Shown piece after piece: positions 1 to 8,183 of a stretch of 64,000 nt of DNA; position 1 is the stretch's first letter, and every line of letters starts with the position of its first letter. Location: positions 1-64,000 of the forward strand of contig OMXE01000015.1 in NCBI GenBank assembly GCA_900314935.1, read 5' to 3'. Below the pieces are notes generated by a model that had not been told where the DNA came from, did not search any database, and worked only from the letters and a program-made list of their open reading frames with translations. The stretch is from an uncultured Prevotella sp. (GTDB lineage Bacteria > Bacteroidota > Bacteroidia > Bacteroidales > Bacteroidaceae). A program made the position numbers and the translations under genes.

Positions 1-210
1 TCTATAATTGTAGTATTTAACGTTTTATATTTAAGAGTTCTTAAGACTCTTGGTATTCAGCTGCAAAGTTAAAGTGAAGGAGGAAGACGAAAGTCAAATA
101 AACGGAATAACGGAAATAGAAATCCGTGCTATCTGTGCTTTGGCCTTTTCCGTTCTTCTGTACAACCTTTGGTCTCTAATAAAAACCTATCTTTGCAGCA
201 GAATCCCCGG

Positions 211-247
211 TTCCCCTCCTCATGGAGGGGTCAGGGGTGGCTCCCTC
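211..247 (-). repeat. GC-rich palindromic element, copy 1 of 9
   Basis: CCCCTCCTCATGGAGGGG is the palindromic half and TCAGGGGTGGCTCCCTC the tail. It is nearly the same as the copy inside the M6 protease at 28373-28410. This copy lies between genes. The nine copies share the consensus GACCCACCCC, 2-4 bases, CCCCTCC, a 4-base loop, GGAGGGG; on the opposite strand the order is reversed. Confidence 0.85.
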
Positions 248-948
248 TTTCTTTGTTTGTATCCCTTTCATCCGTAATCCGTTTTCGTTCTGAAAGAAAT
301 TATCATAATTACCATAATTACTCCAGAAATACTATTCTTACTTTTTATCTCACACAGAACCAACGGTCGGCGCTTTAGGGGAAGCCAAATCACAGAACCG
401 ACAGAGCAGCGAATGCCATCAAGCATGCTTGAATGGCTGAGTCGCAATGGAGGAAGACAATAGTCAAATCACAGACATCTTTTCCGTTTTTCTGTTTTAT
501 TTCCGTTTCTTCCGTTATAAAAATATCCTCGCGCCAATCACTTTGAGAATCAAATATGACTATTATCTTCCTCCTCCTCGCTCGACAAAAACTATACAAG
601 TATAACTTTGTTCTCACTCGTTCGTCGTTTCCGCTATTTCTGCCATTTCTGCGGGACCTAAAAATACCCGTCAAATCCGCATCATCCGTGGTCATTTCTT
701 CTCTACGATTCCCCTTGGAAAACATAAAGTGGTTACGATTTGAAACTAGTGCTGAAATTTTGTAAATATTTAAGAACAAAAAGCTGACGCCCCATAGAGC
801 GTCATTTTTTTGCCGTTTTTTCAACACGACAATTTTGGCGTTTTGCTAATTGTTACTGCTTGAAATGCTGTGTATATCGGTATCTTACAACATAAACGCC
901 TGTTCCCTTCCGTAAATGGTTATAATCTCCAACTGACACTCCAATTTT

Positions 949-1030
949 CCGAGTTGCAATGGAAGAAGACGGAAGTCAAATTTGAATCTCGTGGTGATTG
1001 GCGCAAAGGATTATTTATAATGGGTGAAAC
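949..1030 (+). repeat. Dispersed repeat with inverted mate at 511-584
   Basis: The run GCAATGGAAGAAGACGGAAG, then TCAAATTTGAATCTC and GTGATTGGCGC, is matched by the reverse complement of 511-584 with scattered substitutions. The first about 30 bases are also present directly at 441-470. The inverted pair brackets about 370 bp. I see no terminal duplication that would prove transposition. Confidence 0.6.
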
Positions 1031-1125
1031 GGAACCGACAGAATAGCGAGAGCAGAACAATGCTTGCCGTAGGCGCTGTTCTTCTCGTTGTTGTTCTTGT
1101 ACTTTGCAATAAGTAGTCTTGCCAT
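1015..1125 (-). pseudogene. Truncated HU-like gene fragment (36 codons)
   Basis: A frame of 36 residues starts at 1125 with MARLLIAKYK, continues NNNEKNSAYGKH and stops at 1015. The 'KNEKNSxAYGKxYAR' type of beginning is seen in the Bacteroidota HU-related DNA-binding proteins, which are normally well over 100 residues. Here the similarity ends after YGK, where the sequence runs into the dispersed repeat. A well-formed promoter lies about 150 bases upstream (1277-1309), so the start of a real gene may have survived while its body was lost. The match is short and made from memory, so this is a tentative call; it could equally be a chance frame. Confidence 0.3.
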
Positions 1126-1276
1126 AATAATTAGATTTAATGTTAATAAATAGGGTTAACGATTTGTGAGATGGTCTCCGATTCTCCAAGCTCCCGGTCC
1201 TTCAAGTCTGCGCACTACTTTTTGGCTTGTTCACTTGTTGTCTCGTTGACTTTCACGCTGCATCTTCAAATGCGTT

Positions 1277-1309
1277 GCAAAATTACAACAAATAACAATA
1301 GCCTCCAAA
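1277..1309 (-). promoter_or_regulatory. Bacteroidota-type promoter inside a dispersed repeat
   Basis: Read on the minus strand, TTTG (1306-1309) and TAATTTTGC (1277-1285) are 20 bases apart, as in Bacteroidota primary-sigma promoters. The surrounding 92 bases (1277-1368) match 7626-7717, the functional-looking promoter of the thioredoxin-domain gene, at roughly 80 percent by eye. The only candidate downstream is the HU-like fragment. Confidence 0.55.
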
Positions 1310-1460
1310 TTTCGACCCTCGTAGTGTGCAAATTTCTGTTAAGAAACCGCCACATTCGTGTTAAAAAACATTGAACGCCGTAAACGCTATGAGTGATCAA
1401 GGCAAACGCTCTTAGAGAGCACGGCATTTACAATGGGTGAATGTACCAGGGTTAATCATA

Positions 1461-1605
1461 GCGAACAATACAAACGGACGAACAGAACATAATTAGCAAC
1501 ACACATATATAGTGTTAGAATAATAATAAATAATTATTTATTATTATTCTAAAGGTGGATATATGTATGTGGACAAATTACTGTTCGTTCGAATGTTCGT
1601 TCTGG
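1461..1605. repeat. Large inverted-repeat element with a perfect AT-rich palindrome core
   Basis: The centre (1515-1552) is a perfect 38-base palindrome whose left half is TTAGAATAATAATAAATAA. Outside it ACATATAT and ATATATGT can pair. Further out are arms built on GAACAA/GGACGAACAGAAC (1461-1494) and their inverted counterpart TACTGTTCGTTCGAATGTTC (about 1579-1598). The plan of short-word arms plus an AT-rich hairpin core recurs at 7861-8004 and 27636-27788. It lies just downstream of the S41-like gene and could also act as a transcription barrier. Confidence 0.7.
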
Positions 1606-1618
1606 TTGGCGATGATCT

Positions 1619-2722
1619 TTATAGTTGATCAGCAATCCAGAGGATCCACTCGTCGCAATTATCTGTAAGCTGTTGCGGATAAGGCAAATCTATGCGCACA
1701 TCGGGAGATAAGCCTGAACTGCCTTGGGAATCATCATGAAGAAAGAGTGATGAGATACATGTGGGATAATATACCCATATCTGACTATGGGGTAGTGGTG
1801 TGCCAATGATGTTACCAGAGTGCTGTGCACCCCATGTGTTCTCTTTGCCATATACCTTTGTGCGCGTGGTGTCGCAATACATCTTGGCAAATCTTACTAA
1901 CGATTCGGCTGAACTGGCAGTACTTTTATCAATCACAATAGCAGCTTTCTTGGGTAAAGGGGATATGGGTAATTCCTCATCCTCAGAATCATCATCTATT
2001 TTAACCATTTCTTCTTGACTCTTACTACAATGATCCACCAACGATTGTGCCACATCATCATCGGGATGATCATTGAGGATACGCTGGTAGAATGAAAGAT
2101 TCTTTGGCGTGTTTCTGAATAAGGTGTATTCAGGCACTTCTGGCTGATGGTCGAACAACAGCGGTCCAACAGGTTCCCAAATAGCATCGCTGCCGCCTGT
2201 ATTTCCTCTTATGTCAATAATCAAATTACTACAGCCCGACTGCAGATATTGCTGAGTAGCATCTTCGAGCCATTGGAAAGTGGGATTCTGACCATTACAC
2301 GATGGAACCCGGATAAGCCATGTGTCATCGTTGACCTTACACGACACAGGTTTGGGGGCGTATTCAAATAGTTCTGCATAACGAATGTGACATTTGGGGA
2401 AATAGGTGTTCATGAATAGGGGATTGTCAACATATACATGACCATCAAACCTGCTGAAGAACCAATAGCAATACTCGCAAACCGCCTGATGAATTCCCAT
2501 CTGTCCTGTTGATACTTGCTTACTGATATCAGACTTCATCGTCTGATAATCATTGCTGTATCCCTTTTCCATGATGATGGGGTAGCCTGCATAATTGGTT
2601 TCAATCATCAGGATCAAAGAATCCAGGTCGGCTTTATTTTTACTGATACTGTCGGTGTCTAATGCCCATACACTTGGCATGGCAAGTGTGGCGAGTAATA
2701 AAGTAAGTAATAGTTTCTTCAT
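1619..2722 (-). CDS. Secreted S41-like peptidase domain protein
   Basis: Protein of 367 residues. The start is taken at 2722 because MKKLLLTLLLATLAMPSVWA is a clean Sec signal peptide; a longer frame beginning at 2839 would bury it behind 39 residues. The C-terminal half carries the core of the S41 (tail-specific protease, ClpP-like fold) family: a beta-strand plus glycine loop 'LIIDIRGNTGGSDAI' and the nucleophile-region motif 'TASSAESLVRFAK', followed by 'KVYGKENTWGAQHSGN'. No PDZ domain is visible, unlike the CtpA-type protein at 10802. Proteins of this type in Bacteroidota are periplasmic or surface hydrolases of unknown substrate. It appears monocistronic. Family is fairly sure; activity is inferred. 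Confidence 0.8.
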   Translation of the reverse strand: MKKLLLTLLLATLAMPSVWALDTDSISKNKADLDSLILMIETNYAGYPIIMEKGYSNDYQTMKSDISKQVSTGQMGIHQAVCEYCYWFFSRFDGHVYVDNPLFMNTYFPKCHIRYAELFEYAPKPVSCKVNDDTWLIRVPSCNGQNPTFQWLEDATQQYLQSGCSNLIIDIRGNTGGSDAIWEPVGPLLFDHQPEVPEYTLFRNTPKNLSFYQRILNDHPDDDVAQSLVDHCSKSQEEMVKIDDDSEDEELPISPLPKKAAIVIDKSTASSAESLVRFAKMYCDTTRTKVYGKENTWGAQHSGNIIGTPLPHSQIWVYYPTCISSLFLHDDSQGSSGLSPDVRIDLPYPQQLTDNCDEWILWIADQL

Positions 2723-2960
2723 CTTGAAAATAAGTAATGATCCTTTTTTGTTAGACGGAAATAATCCATCAATAGTTGCAAACAGTCTTTTCCTGAAGAA
2801 GGTTGGCCCAGAAAAGTTCTTCGCATAGCGAAGCGGCAAAGCCGAGCGGAATGGTTTTACCCCAATCCTTCCTGAAATTGATTTTTTTCTCCTTTTTCTG
2901 AAACTTTTTGTTAAGAATGAGCATCTAATGCACAGAAGATAATCCTAAATGATATTGTAA

Positions 2961-4502
2961 ATGAAGAAAAAACTATTCATGGCGGTCTGCGGACTGCTTG
3001 TTGTGGTGGCTGCACAGGCTCAGCCGTTATTGAAAACGCATGTGGAAACGGGGGATGTGGAGGGTGTTCTCGATGGAACAGACCTAGCTGTATATAAGGC
3101 GATACCCTTTGCGGCTCCACCAGTGGGTGAACTCAGATGGAAGGCTCCTCAGCCGGCTAAGCCGTGGGAAGGGGTGCTGAAGGCAGAGGAGTGTGCCAAG
3201 TGGCCTCCGCAACCGGAACGTGATGACGTGACGTATGATATGATGAGCGAGGACTGCTTGTACCTGAGTGTGGTTACTCCTGCTAAGTCGGTTACCGATG
3301 CACTGCCCGTGATGGTGTATATCCATGGTGGCAGCTGGAAGACAGAGCATTATGGTGGCGAGCTGTGGCAGAGTTTGGCGCGTAGGGGTGTGGTAACGGT
3401 GAGCATTGAGTATCGTGCGGGTGCCTTGGGATTCCTGGCACATCCTGAGCTGAGTAAGGAATCGGCTGACGGCACTTCAGGCAACTACGGTCTTCTGGAT
3501 CAGATCTTCGCCTTGCAGTGGATTCAGCGGAACATCAAGAACTTCGGCGGTGATCCCTCGAAAGTGACTATCTTCGGCGAGTCGGCCGGTGCCATGAACT
3601 GTAACATTCTTTGTGCCTCGCCCATGGCTAAAGGTCTTTTCCGCGCCTGTATCAGTCAGAGCGGCGCCTTTATGTCGTCTATGAGTATGGTAACGCAGCA
3701 GCAGGCAGAGATGCTGGGCAGTATGTTCGTGCAGCAGCTTCAGAAAAGCTCCATTGCCGAACTGCGTGCGATGGATGCGAAGTCGCTCACGGGCACTGGT
3801 GTGAACTTCATGGGTTGTACGCCCATCATCGACGGGAAGGTGCTGACGGATGAGGTATATAACCTCTATGAGCTTGGTCAATATACTGATGTCCCCGTGA
3901 TGCTGATGTACAACAGCGACGAGGGTGCTGTGGTGGAGATTGAAACGGCCGAGCAGTATAAGGCGCAGATGAACGGTCTGCCACAAAACTATGTGGACAG
4001 CGTACTGGCCATATATCCCGCCGATACCGACGAGCAGGCGTATTACAGTGTGCGCGACGTGGTGCGCGACTTGAATTTCGGGTGGCCCGCCTATGCCTGG
4101 GCAACGCTGCAGAAGAAGACGGGAAAGAGTGCGGTGTATTCGGCCTACCTTGCGCAGAAATCGGATCGTACCGTCTATGCCAAGGGCAACCGTCGCGGGG
4201 CTGCACATGCGGATGATATTATGTACCTGAACGGTTCGTTCCTGAAAGAAGCTGAGAGATATCCCCAGGAAGCAACCGTTTCGGAAATCATGCAGCAGTA
4301 CTGGGTGAACTTCGCCAAGACATTGAATCCCAATGGACCAGGACTGCCTGAATGGCCTGTGTATGAGGAGGGGAAGAAGACCGTGATGCAGTTCAACAAC
4401 GGTGCTACGCTCATAGAAACGCCAAACATGGTGGGAATAGGGCTCATCGACAGGTTCATGCAGTACGTGAGGAAGGTGAAAGCCGAGGCCAGTGGTCAGT
4501 GA
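2961..4502 (+). CDS. Secreted type B carboxylesterase (alpha/beta hydrolase)
   Basis: Protein of 513 residues with a signal peptide (MKKKLFMAVCGLLVVVAAQAQ). It has the hallmarks of the carboxylesterase type B / para-nitrobenzyl esterase family: 'EDCLYLSVVTPA', the oxyanion-hole strand 'VYIHGGSW', the nucleophile elbow 'FGESAGAMN' with Ser208, and the late catalytic histidine in 'RGAAHADDIMYL'. Length and motif order are normal for the family. It should hydrolyse carboxylic esters in the periplasm; the natural substrate cannot be read from sequence. It stands alone, divergent from the S41-like gene and followed by a bidirectional terminator. Confidence 0.92.
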   Translation: MKKKLFMAVCGLLVVVAAQAQPLLKTHVETGDVEGVLDGTDLAVYKAIPFAAPPVGELRWKAPQPAKPWEGVLKAEECAKWPPQPERDDVTYDMMSEDCLYLSVVTPAKSVTDALPVMVYIHGGSWKTEHYGGELWQSLARRGVVTVSIEYRAGALGFLAHPELSKESADGTSGNYGLLDQIFALQWIQRNIKNFGGDPSKVTIFGESAGAMNCNILCASPMAKGLFRACISQSGAFMSSMSMVTQQQAEMLGSMFVQQLQKSSIAELRAMDAKSLTGTGVNFMGCTPIIDGKVLTDEVYNLYELGQYTDVPVMLMYNSDEGAVVEIETAEQYKAQMNGLPQNYVDSVLAIYPADTDEQAYYSVRDVVRDLNFGWPAYAWATLQKKTGKSAVYSAYLAQKSDRTVYAKGNRRGAAHADDIMYLNGSFLKEAERYPQEATVSEIMQQYWVNFAKTLNPNGPGLPEWPVYEEGKKTVMQFNNGATLIETPNMVGIGLIDRFMQYVRKVKAEASGQ

Positions 4503-4509
4503 TATGGAA

Positions 4510-4539
4510 AAAGGAGTTGCGATTGCCCGTAACTCCTTT
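4510..4539. terminator. Bidirectional terminator
   Basis: AAAGGAGTT and AACTCCTTT form a 9-bp stem around a 12-base loop, with ATTCTTT after it on the plus strand and TTTTTCC on the minus strand. It separates the convergent esterase and winged-helix genes. Confidence 0.8.
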
Positions 4540-4554
4540 ATTCTTTATGGCGTT

Positions 4555-4851
4555 TCACGATTTACTGACCTCCAGATACGATTTCAACGCTTCGATGTAT
4601 GTCTTGAACGCTTGCCGTCCTTTGTCGGTGATGCGGCAGATGGTACAGGGTCGCTTGCCCTTGAAGGTCTTTTCGACCTCGATATAGCCTGCTGCCGACA
4701 GCTTGTCGACCTGCACGCTCAGGTTGCCCGCCGTGGCTCCCGTCTGCTCCTTGATATACGGGAACTCGGCCTCGTCGGTACTGATGAGCAGCGACATGAC
4801 GGCCAGTCGCAGCTCAGCGTGCAGAAGTGGGTCTAATGTGGGGAACATCAT
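4555..4851 (-). CDS. Winged-helix transcriptional regulator
   Basis: Protein of 98 residues. 'LDPLLHAELRLAVMSLLI', 'EFPYIKEQTGATAGNLSVQVDKLSAAGYIEVEK' and 'TICRITDKGRQAF' are a helix-turn-helix plus wing of the small winged-helix (HTH_34, MarR/ArsR-related) type. In this family the protein typically represses its own operon, which usually includes a membrane protein of unknown role. Here it is the second gene of such a pair: its ATG overlaps the stop of the upstream membrane-protein gene by four bases (ATGA), implying coupled translation. No metal-binding cysteines are evident, so a metal-sensing role is not supported. Confidence 0.85.
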   Translation of the reverse strand: MMFPTLDPLLHAELRLAVMSLLISTDEAEFPYIKEQTGATAGNLSVQVDKLSAAGYIEVEKTFKGKRPCTICRITDKGRQAFKTYIEALKSYLEVSKS

Positions 4852-5525
4852 AGGCTCTTCTTTTTAAGCATCATACCAGGAAGCGCCATTCCGATGAAGG
4901 CGAAGAGTGCGATGATGATGCCGGAGAATAAATGAGATACTCTTGTGATGGTATAGGGAGAACAGAACCGTCCCACAGTTATACCGAACACATTGAGCGT
5001 TTCCCACGCGAAGCCTCCAATGCCACCAATAATGCCACACCATATCAGCCAACGGCTCTTTAGTATATAACCATTGATGGTGATGGCCATACCCATGAGC
5101 AGAAGTATAATACGAAAGGGTTCAATTCTCAGACGTGCATAAACATCGAGCGTTTCCATTCGAACCATGTAGAAGTCGTATAAGAAGGAAAACAAGAAGA
5201 ACGCGACGGCGAAGATGCCGAAGGTTGTCCATGTCTTATCTACCATTCTGCTCACAAAACTGGCTGGAACTTTGGGCTGATTCCTCTTGGCATAGCGGTC
5301 GGCAAAGTAGATAAAGATGGGTACCGCCGCATAAAGCAAATAGAATAGCGGGTTGTTCGTGAAATAGGCACAAATACCAATAAAGAGTGCCACCCCCATG
5401 ACGCAAAGACCAGATACATAAAGCGTCAATCCCGTGTCCCTAGTCACTTCTTTGCGACTGCGCTCTATCTGTTCTGTGATAATCTCCAGACTGCGCTCGG
5501 CAGTCATGTTGTTGTTTTCTTCCAT
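4848..5525 (-). CDS. Multi-pass inner-membrane protein
   Basis: Protein of 225 residues. A soluble N-terminal stretch of about 30 residues rich in Glu, Arg and Lys ('SLEIITEQIERSRKEVTRDTG') is followed by about six hydrophobic helices (GLTLYVSGLCVMGVALFIGI, NPLFYLLYAAVPIFIYFA, FGIFAVAFFLFSFLYDF, IILLLMGMAITINGYIL, a glycine-rich helix near 165-190, and LFSGIIIALFAFIGMAL), then a basic tail. I do not recognise a catalytic motif. It is first in a two-gene operon with the winged-helix regulator, with a well-formed promoter about 130 bases upstream. A role as sensor or transporter partner of the regulator is possible but unproven. Confidence 0.85.
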   Translation of the reverse strand: MEENNNMTAERSLEIITEQIERSRKEVTRDTGLTLYVSGLCVMGVALFIGICAYFTNNPLFYLLYAAVPIFIYFADRYAKRNQPKVPASFVSRMVDKTWTTFGIFAVAFFLFSFLYDFYMVRMETLDVYARLRIEPFRIILLLMGMAITINGYILKSRWLIWCGIIGGIGGFAWETLNVFGITVGRFCSPYTITRVSHLFSGIIIALFAFIGMALPGMMLKKKSL

Positions 5526-5652
5526 TGTTGTTTTGCTTTTGATGATTAGACGAGTTGTTGAGCTCGCGAATAATGTTGCTTAACTCTTTCCTGCACCCCA
5601 TCCTCGCTCCTGCAGAAAGGTCGGACAAGGCACAATTCATCCGGATTGCGAT

Positions 5653-5685
5653 GCAAAGATAAATAAGTTTATAATATAAACCAAA
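5653..5685 (-). promoter_or_regulatory. Promoter of the membrane protein / regulator operon
   Basis: On the minus strand TTTG (5682-5685) and TATCTTTGC (5653-5661) are 20 bases apart. The predicted transcript starts near 5646 and has a leader of about 120 bases. Confidence 0.75.
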
Positions 5686-5737
5686 TTATAACGCAAATAT
5701 TACTACAATTATAGCAATATTTAACAATTGGAGCCCT

Positions 5738-7597
5738 TTACTTGCTCGCAGCCTCCAACTCTTTGCGGATGACATCGTTGCCAGGGAAGCCAATATTTTT
5801 GTAGGTTTGCTCGCCCTTGGTGTTGTAGATGGCATAGGTGGGGATGCCTTTCGACTCGTACTTATCAAGAATATAGTGGTACTGCTCTTCGGTCAGATAG
5901 TAGTGGTCGCCGTCAATATCATTGAGCATCTCCTGCCAAGTTTTCAAGGGCGACGTGGGGGAAGTAAGATAGACGAACTGCACGTTCTGCCCTTTCATCT
6001 CCTCCTTCATGGGCGCCATTGCCTTGTGTCCAGCACGACAGGGACCGCACCATGTGGCCCAGATGTCGATGAGCACGGCCTTGCCCTTATACTTGTCGAG
6101 GATGGTTTGGAGGATGTTCTCTGGGGCCACCTCGTCGTATTTTTGATAGAAGATATGCTCCTGAGTGGCCAACTGCTGACCGATGCGTTGCTTCTCGGCC
6201 AGATATTCACGGATGACGTTCTTGCAGTCCTCATGGGTCATGAACTCGAGATATGCTTTGATCAGGTTTTCATCTTCCAAAGCACTTGGTATGGCAAGAA
6301 GGTCTGCGTTGTAGGAATTCTTCTCGAAAGGGTTCAGGCCAGGGGATAATATGCTTTCTTCCCAGAACGCTGCACTACATGGAGATGCCGGCTCATCCAG
6401 ATACTTCCAAGTATATAATATATCTTCCTCAGAAAGGATGAGCAAGTCCTTGTTCTTCTCGACATCATCCGAATAGTGCTCATTGCCCCTATATACAGTT
6501 CCGTTTTCCGATACCCCATACTGGCTATATGTGATGGCAAAGGTACGTAACCATCTCCCAAACTTCCTTTCTGCGTCCATATTGATCAGATCCTGCGCGG
6601 CTGTGGTGTACTTTGCTGCCTTGGCATCGGCTACGCGTTGGTTGAAAATGTCCTTCAAACATTGCAGGCGCTCTTCCGACGTCTTACACTCTCTAGCTTT
6701 GAGATAGGTCTTATCATCATCGCTGTTGGGTTCAAAGGTGTCATAGGCATTCACCAAGTCCATGTTGGTCTTGGCGAGGTAGCCCTTGAATGCCACGAAC
6801 GGACGATGGTCAGAGGTGACCTTCATCAGGATGGAGGTCTCCTGTCCTGGGGCAATAACGATTTTTGGGAATGACATTCCCTCTACGCCGACTGTCACCT
6901 CACGCGCCAACCAGAGGGGGACTTCTACTTTTAGGGTACCATCATCGGCAAACGGGAATTCCTTACTAAAATCATCCTTTGAGCCTAACGGTCTGAAACC
7001 ACCTACATAGAAATCCATGTTCATGCCCGGCTTATAACCTAACATCTTCACCTTGATGGTGGCTACACCTTTATTGATCTTGGCAACAGGCAACGTCTCG
7101 TCCTTGGCATACTGTACATTCTTCCACTCATCAGGAATCGCTACGTCTTTTTTGTTCTTCGAGTCGCAGATGTTCCAGAACTTGAAGTCTCCATCATTAT
7201 AGCCCTCCAAGAAGTCCATCTCTTTGGTGTCGAGCGGTACGGGCTTGAAGTGAAGGGCCAGATGGGCCATCCCACTTTCGGGTATCCAGAATAGTGAGTC
7301 GGGTTGCAAATCAGACTCCTTCTCGTTGGTCTTGGCTCCACCCGTGATGGAATACTTCTTACCATCGGGTGTCTGCAAGAACGACTCCTTGGCAAAACGG
7401 ATCCAAAGACCGGGTCTGAAGTTGACAATGAGGTGGAGCACTGTTTCCGTCTGCTTCAGTTCCACTTTCGTGATATCAAGAGTAGTATTTCCTGCTTCCA
7501 TAAAGGCCGACGGTTTCTCCCATACGACAGTCTTCTGTGCCAGTCCTGTCATTGCAACGAGGGCGAGCAAAATCGTTATAATGGCTTTCTTGTTCAT
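5738..7597 (-). CDS. Secreted TlpA-like thioredoxin-domain protein
   Basis: Protein of 619 residues. The start at 7597 gives the signal peptide MNKKAIITILLALVAMTGLA and sits just below the promoter at 7626-7658; a longer frame from 7657 would begin inside that promoter. Residues up to about 480 are a Bacteroidota-specific extension without a motif I can name. The last about 140 residues are a thioredoxin fold of the TlpA/ResA type with the redox motif 'WATWCGPCRAG' and the cis-proline region 'GIPTYAIYN'. Such proteins reduce or shuffle disulfides in the periplasm, often as one of many paralogues in Bacteroidota. The gene is monocistronic. The redox role is well supported; partner proteins are unknown. 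Confidence 0.9.
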   Translation of the reverse strand: MNKKAIITILLALVAMTGLAQKTVVWEKPSAFMEAGNTTLDITKVELKQTETVLHLIVNFRPGLWIRFAKESFLQTPDGKKYSITGGAKTNEKESDLQPDSLFWIPESGMAHLALHFKPVPLDTKEMDFLEGYNDGDFKFWNICDSKNKKDVAIPDEWKNVQYAKDETLPVAKINKGVATIKVKMLGYKPGMNMDFYVGGFRPLGSKDDFSKEFPFADDGTLKVEVPLWLAREVTVGVEGMSFPKIVIAPGQETSILMKVTSDHRPFVAFKGYLAKTNMDLVNAYDTFEPNSDDDKTYLKARECKTSEERLQCLKDIFNQRVADAKAAKYTTAAQDLINMDAERKFGRWLRTFAITYSQYGVSENGTVYRGNEHYSDDVEKNKDLLILSEEDILYTWKYLDEPASPCSAAFWEESILSPGLNPFEKNSYNADLLAIPSALEDENLIKAYLEFMTHEDCKNVIREYLAEKQRIGQQLATQEHIFYQKYDEVAPENILQTILDKYKGKAVLIDIWATWCGPCRAGHKAMAPMKEEMKGQNVQFVYLTSPTSPLKTWQEMLNDIDGDHYYLTEEQYHYILDKYESKGIPTYAIYNTKGEQTYKNIGFPGNDVIRKELEAASK

Positions 7598-7625
7598 ACT
7601 TCGTTTTGCGATTGAAATTGATAGT

Positions 7626-7658
7626 GCAAAGATACAACAAAAACCGCCAGCCTCCAAA
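7626..7658 (-). promoter_or_regulatory. Promoter of the thioredoxin-domain gene
   Basis: On the minus strand TTTG (7655-7658) and TATCTTTGC (7626-7634) are 20 bases apart, placing the transcript start about 20 bases before the ATG at 7597. The same 92-base block (to 7717) is repeated at 1277-1368. Confidence 0.8.
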
Positions 7659-7720
7659 TTCCGACCCTCGTAGCGTGCAAAAATCTGTTAAGGAACTGCC
7701 GTAATTCTGTTAATAAATAT

Positions 7721-7786
7721 AAAGTATGGCAGTTTCTCCCAGAAAGTATGGCACTTTGTGTTAGAGAGTGTGGCACTTTCTACCAG
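7721..7786 (+). repeat. Tandem array, three units of 22 bp
   Basis: Three consecutive 22-base units begin AAAGTATGGCAGTTT, AAAGTATGGCACTTT and AGAGTGTGGCACTTT; each ends in AG. The array interrupts the dispersed promoter repeat, because the following GTGATCGAGACAAACGCT is also found near 1391 with no array in front of it. Two other unrelated sequences in this window are arrayed with the same 22-bp period. Confidence 0.8.
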
Positions 7787-7860
7787 TGATCGAGACAAAC
7801 GCTGGTGGTGTAAGCTTATCTTTTCCTAGGGTAGTACACATGGTCAAAAAGGTCAAATCG

Positions 7861-8004
7861 TCACATGTCACATGTCACATTAAGGTCTTTCAATAAGATT
7901 GAGTTATCATAAAAGATAATAATAATAGATTAATAGTATTATTATCTTATTATAATATATCTATTCCACATCCTTGCAAGGTGCTTAATGTGACGTGTGA
8001 CGTG
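7861..8004. repeat. Inverted-repeat element with AT-rich hairpin core
   Basis: The left arm is TCACATG-TCACATG-TCACATT-AAG (7861-7884, period 7). The right arm CTTAATGTGACGTGTGACG (from 7984) is its imperfect inverse. In the centre AAGATAATAATA (7913-7924) pairs perfectly with TATTATTATCTT (7937-7948). The design is the same as at 1461-1605 and 27636-27788 although the arm words differ. Confidence 0.7.
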
Positions 8005-8032
8005 CAACATTTTGACGTTTTCATGTGTTTAT

Positions 8033-8097
8033 GTAACTTTCTCTATAACATGACGTTACACAAACAATTCGTCAAAATTCGTCAAGACTGTTTCAGG
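8033..8097 (+). repeat. 65-bp direct repeat, copy 1 (mate 9476-9540)
   Basis: It begins GTAACTTTCTCTATAACATG, includes AATTCGTCAAAATTCGTCAA and ends GACTGTTTCAGG. The mate at 9476 differs at only about seven positions. The two copies flank the broken carboxypeptidase-regulatory-like gene. Downstream of this copy, GGGGGACTGTGAAG and GTCCCC near 8133-8175 could form a hairpin that ends the gene on the minus strand. The rest of 8098-8183 shows nothing else. Confidence 0.75.
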
Positions 8098-8183
8098 GCA
8101 CGAATCAGGTTTTTAGACAAAAGAACACCTCACAGGGGGACTGTGAAGTGACGCTTATGACGCTGTCCCCGTGATCCCAGATC

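Larger units (their letters stand above)
1..1618. other. Gene-poor, repeat-rich stretch
   Basis: I find no convincing intact gene here. The open frames on both strands lack a recognisable product and coincide with repeats. The stretch contains one GC-rich palindrome copy (211-247), direct and inverted copies of a repeat built on GCAATGGA(G/A)GAAGAC (441-470, 511-584, 949-1022), two copies of an AACCGACAGA(G/A)(C/T)AGCGA word (near 394 and 1033), a short HU-like gene fragment (1015-1125), a promoter-bearing repeat (1277-1408) and a large hairpin element (1461-1605). It looks like a graveyard of small repeats. Confidence 0.7.

Noticed and set aside
390..827. Open frame of 145 codons on the minus strand
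   Set aside because: It has no recognisable domain or signal peptide and runs across the inverted repeat copies at 441-470 and 511-584; its C-terminal part is translated repeat.
920..1189. Open frame of 89 codons on the minus strand
   Set aside because: It overlaps the HU-like fragment in another frame and the dispersed repeat; composition is not protein-like.
3477..4208. Long antisense frame opposite the carboxylesterase
   Set aside because: It is the complement of a GC-biased coding region; the esterase on the other strand has full family motifs.
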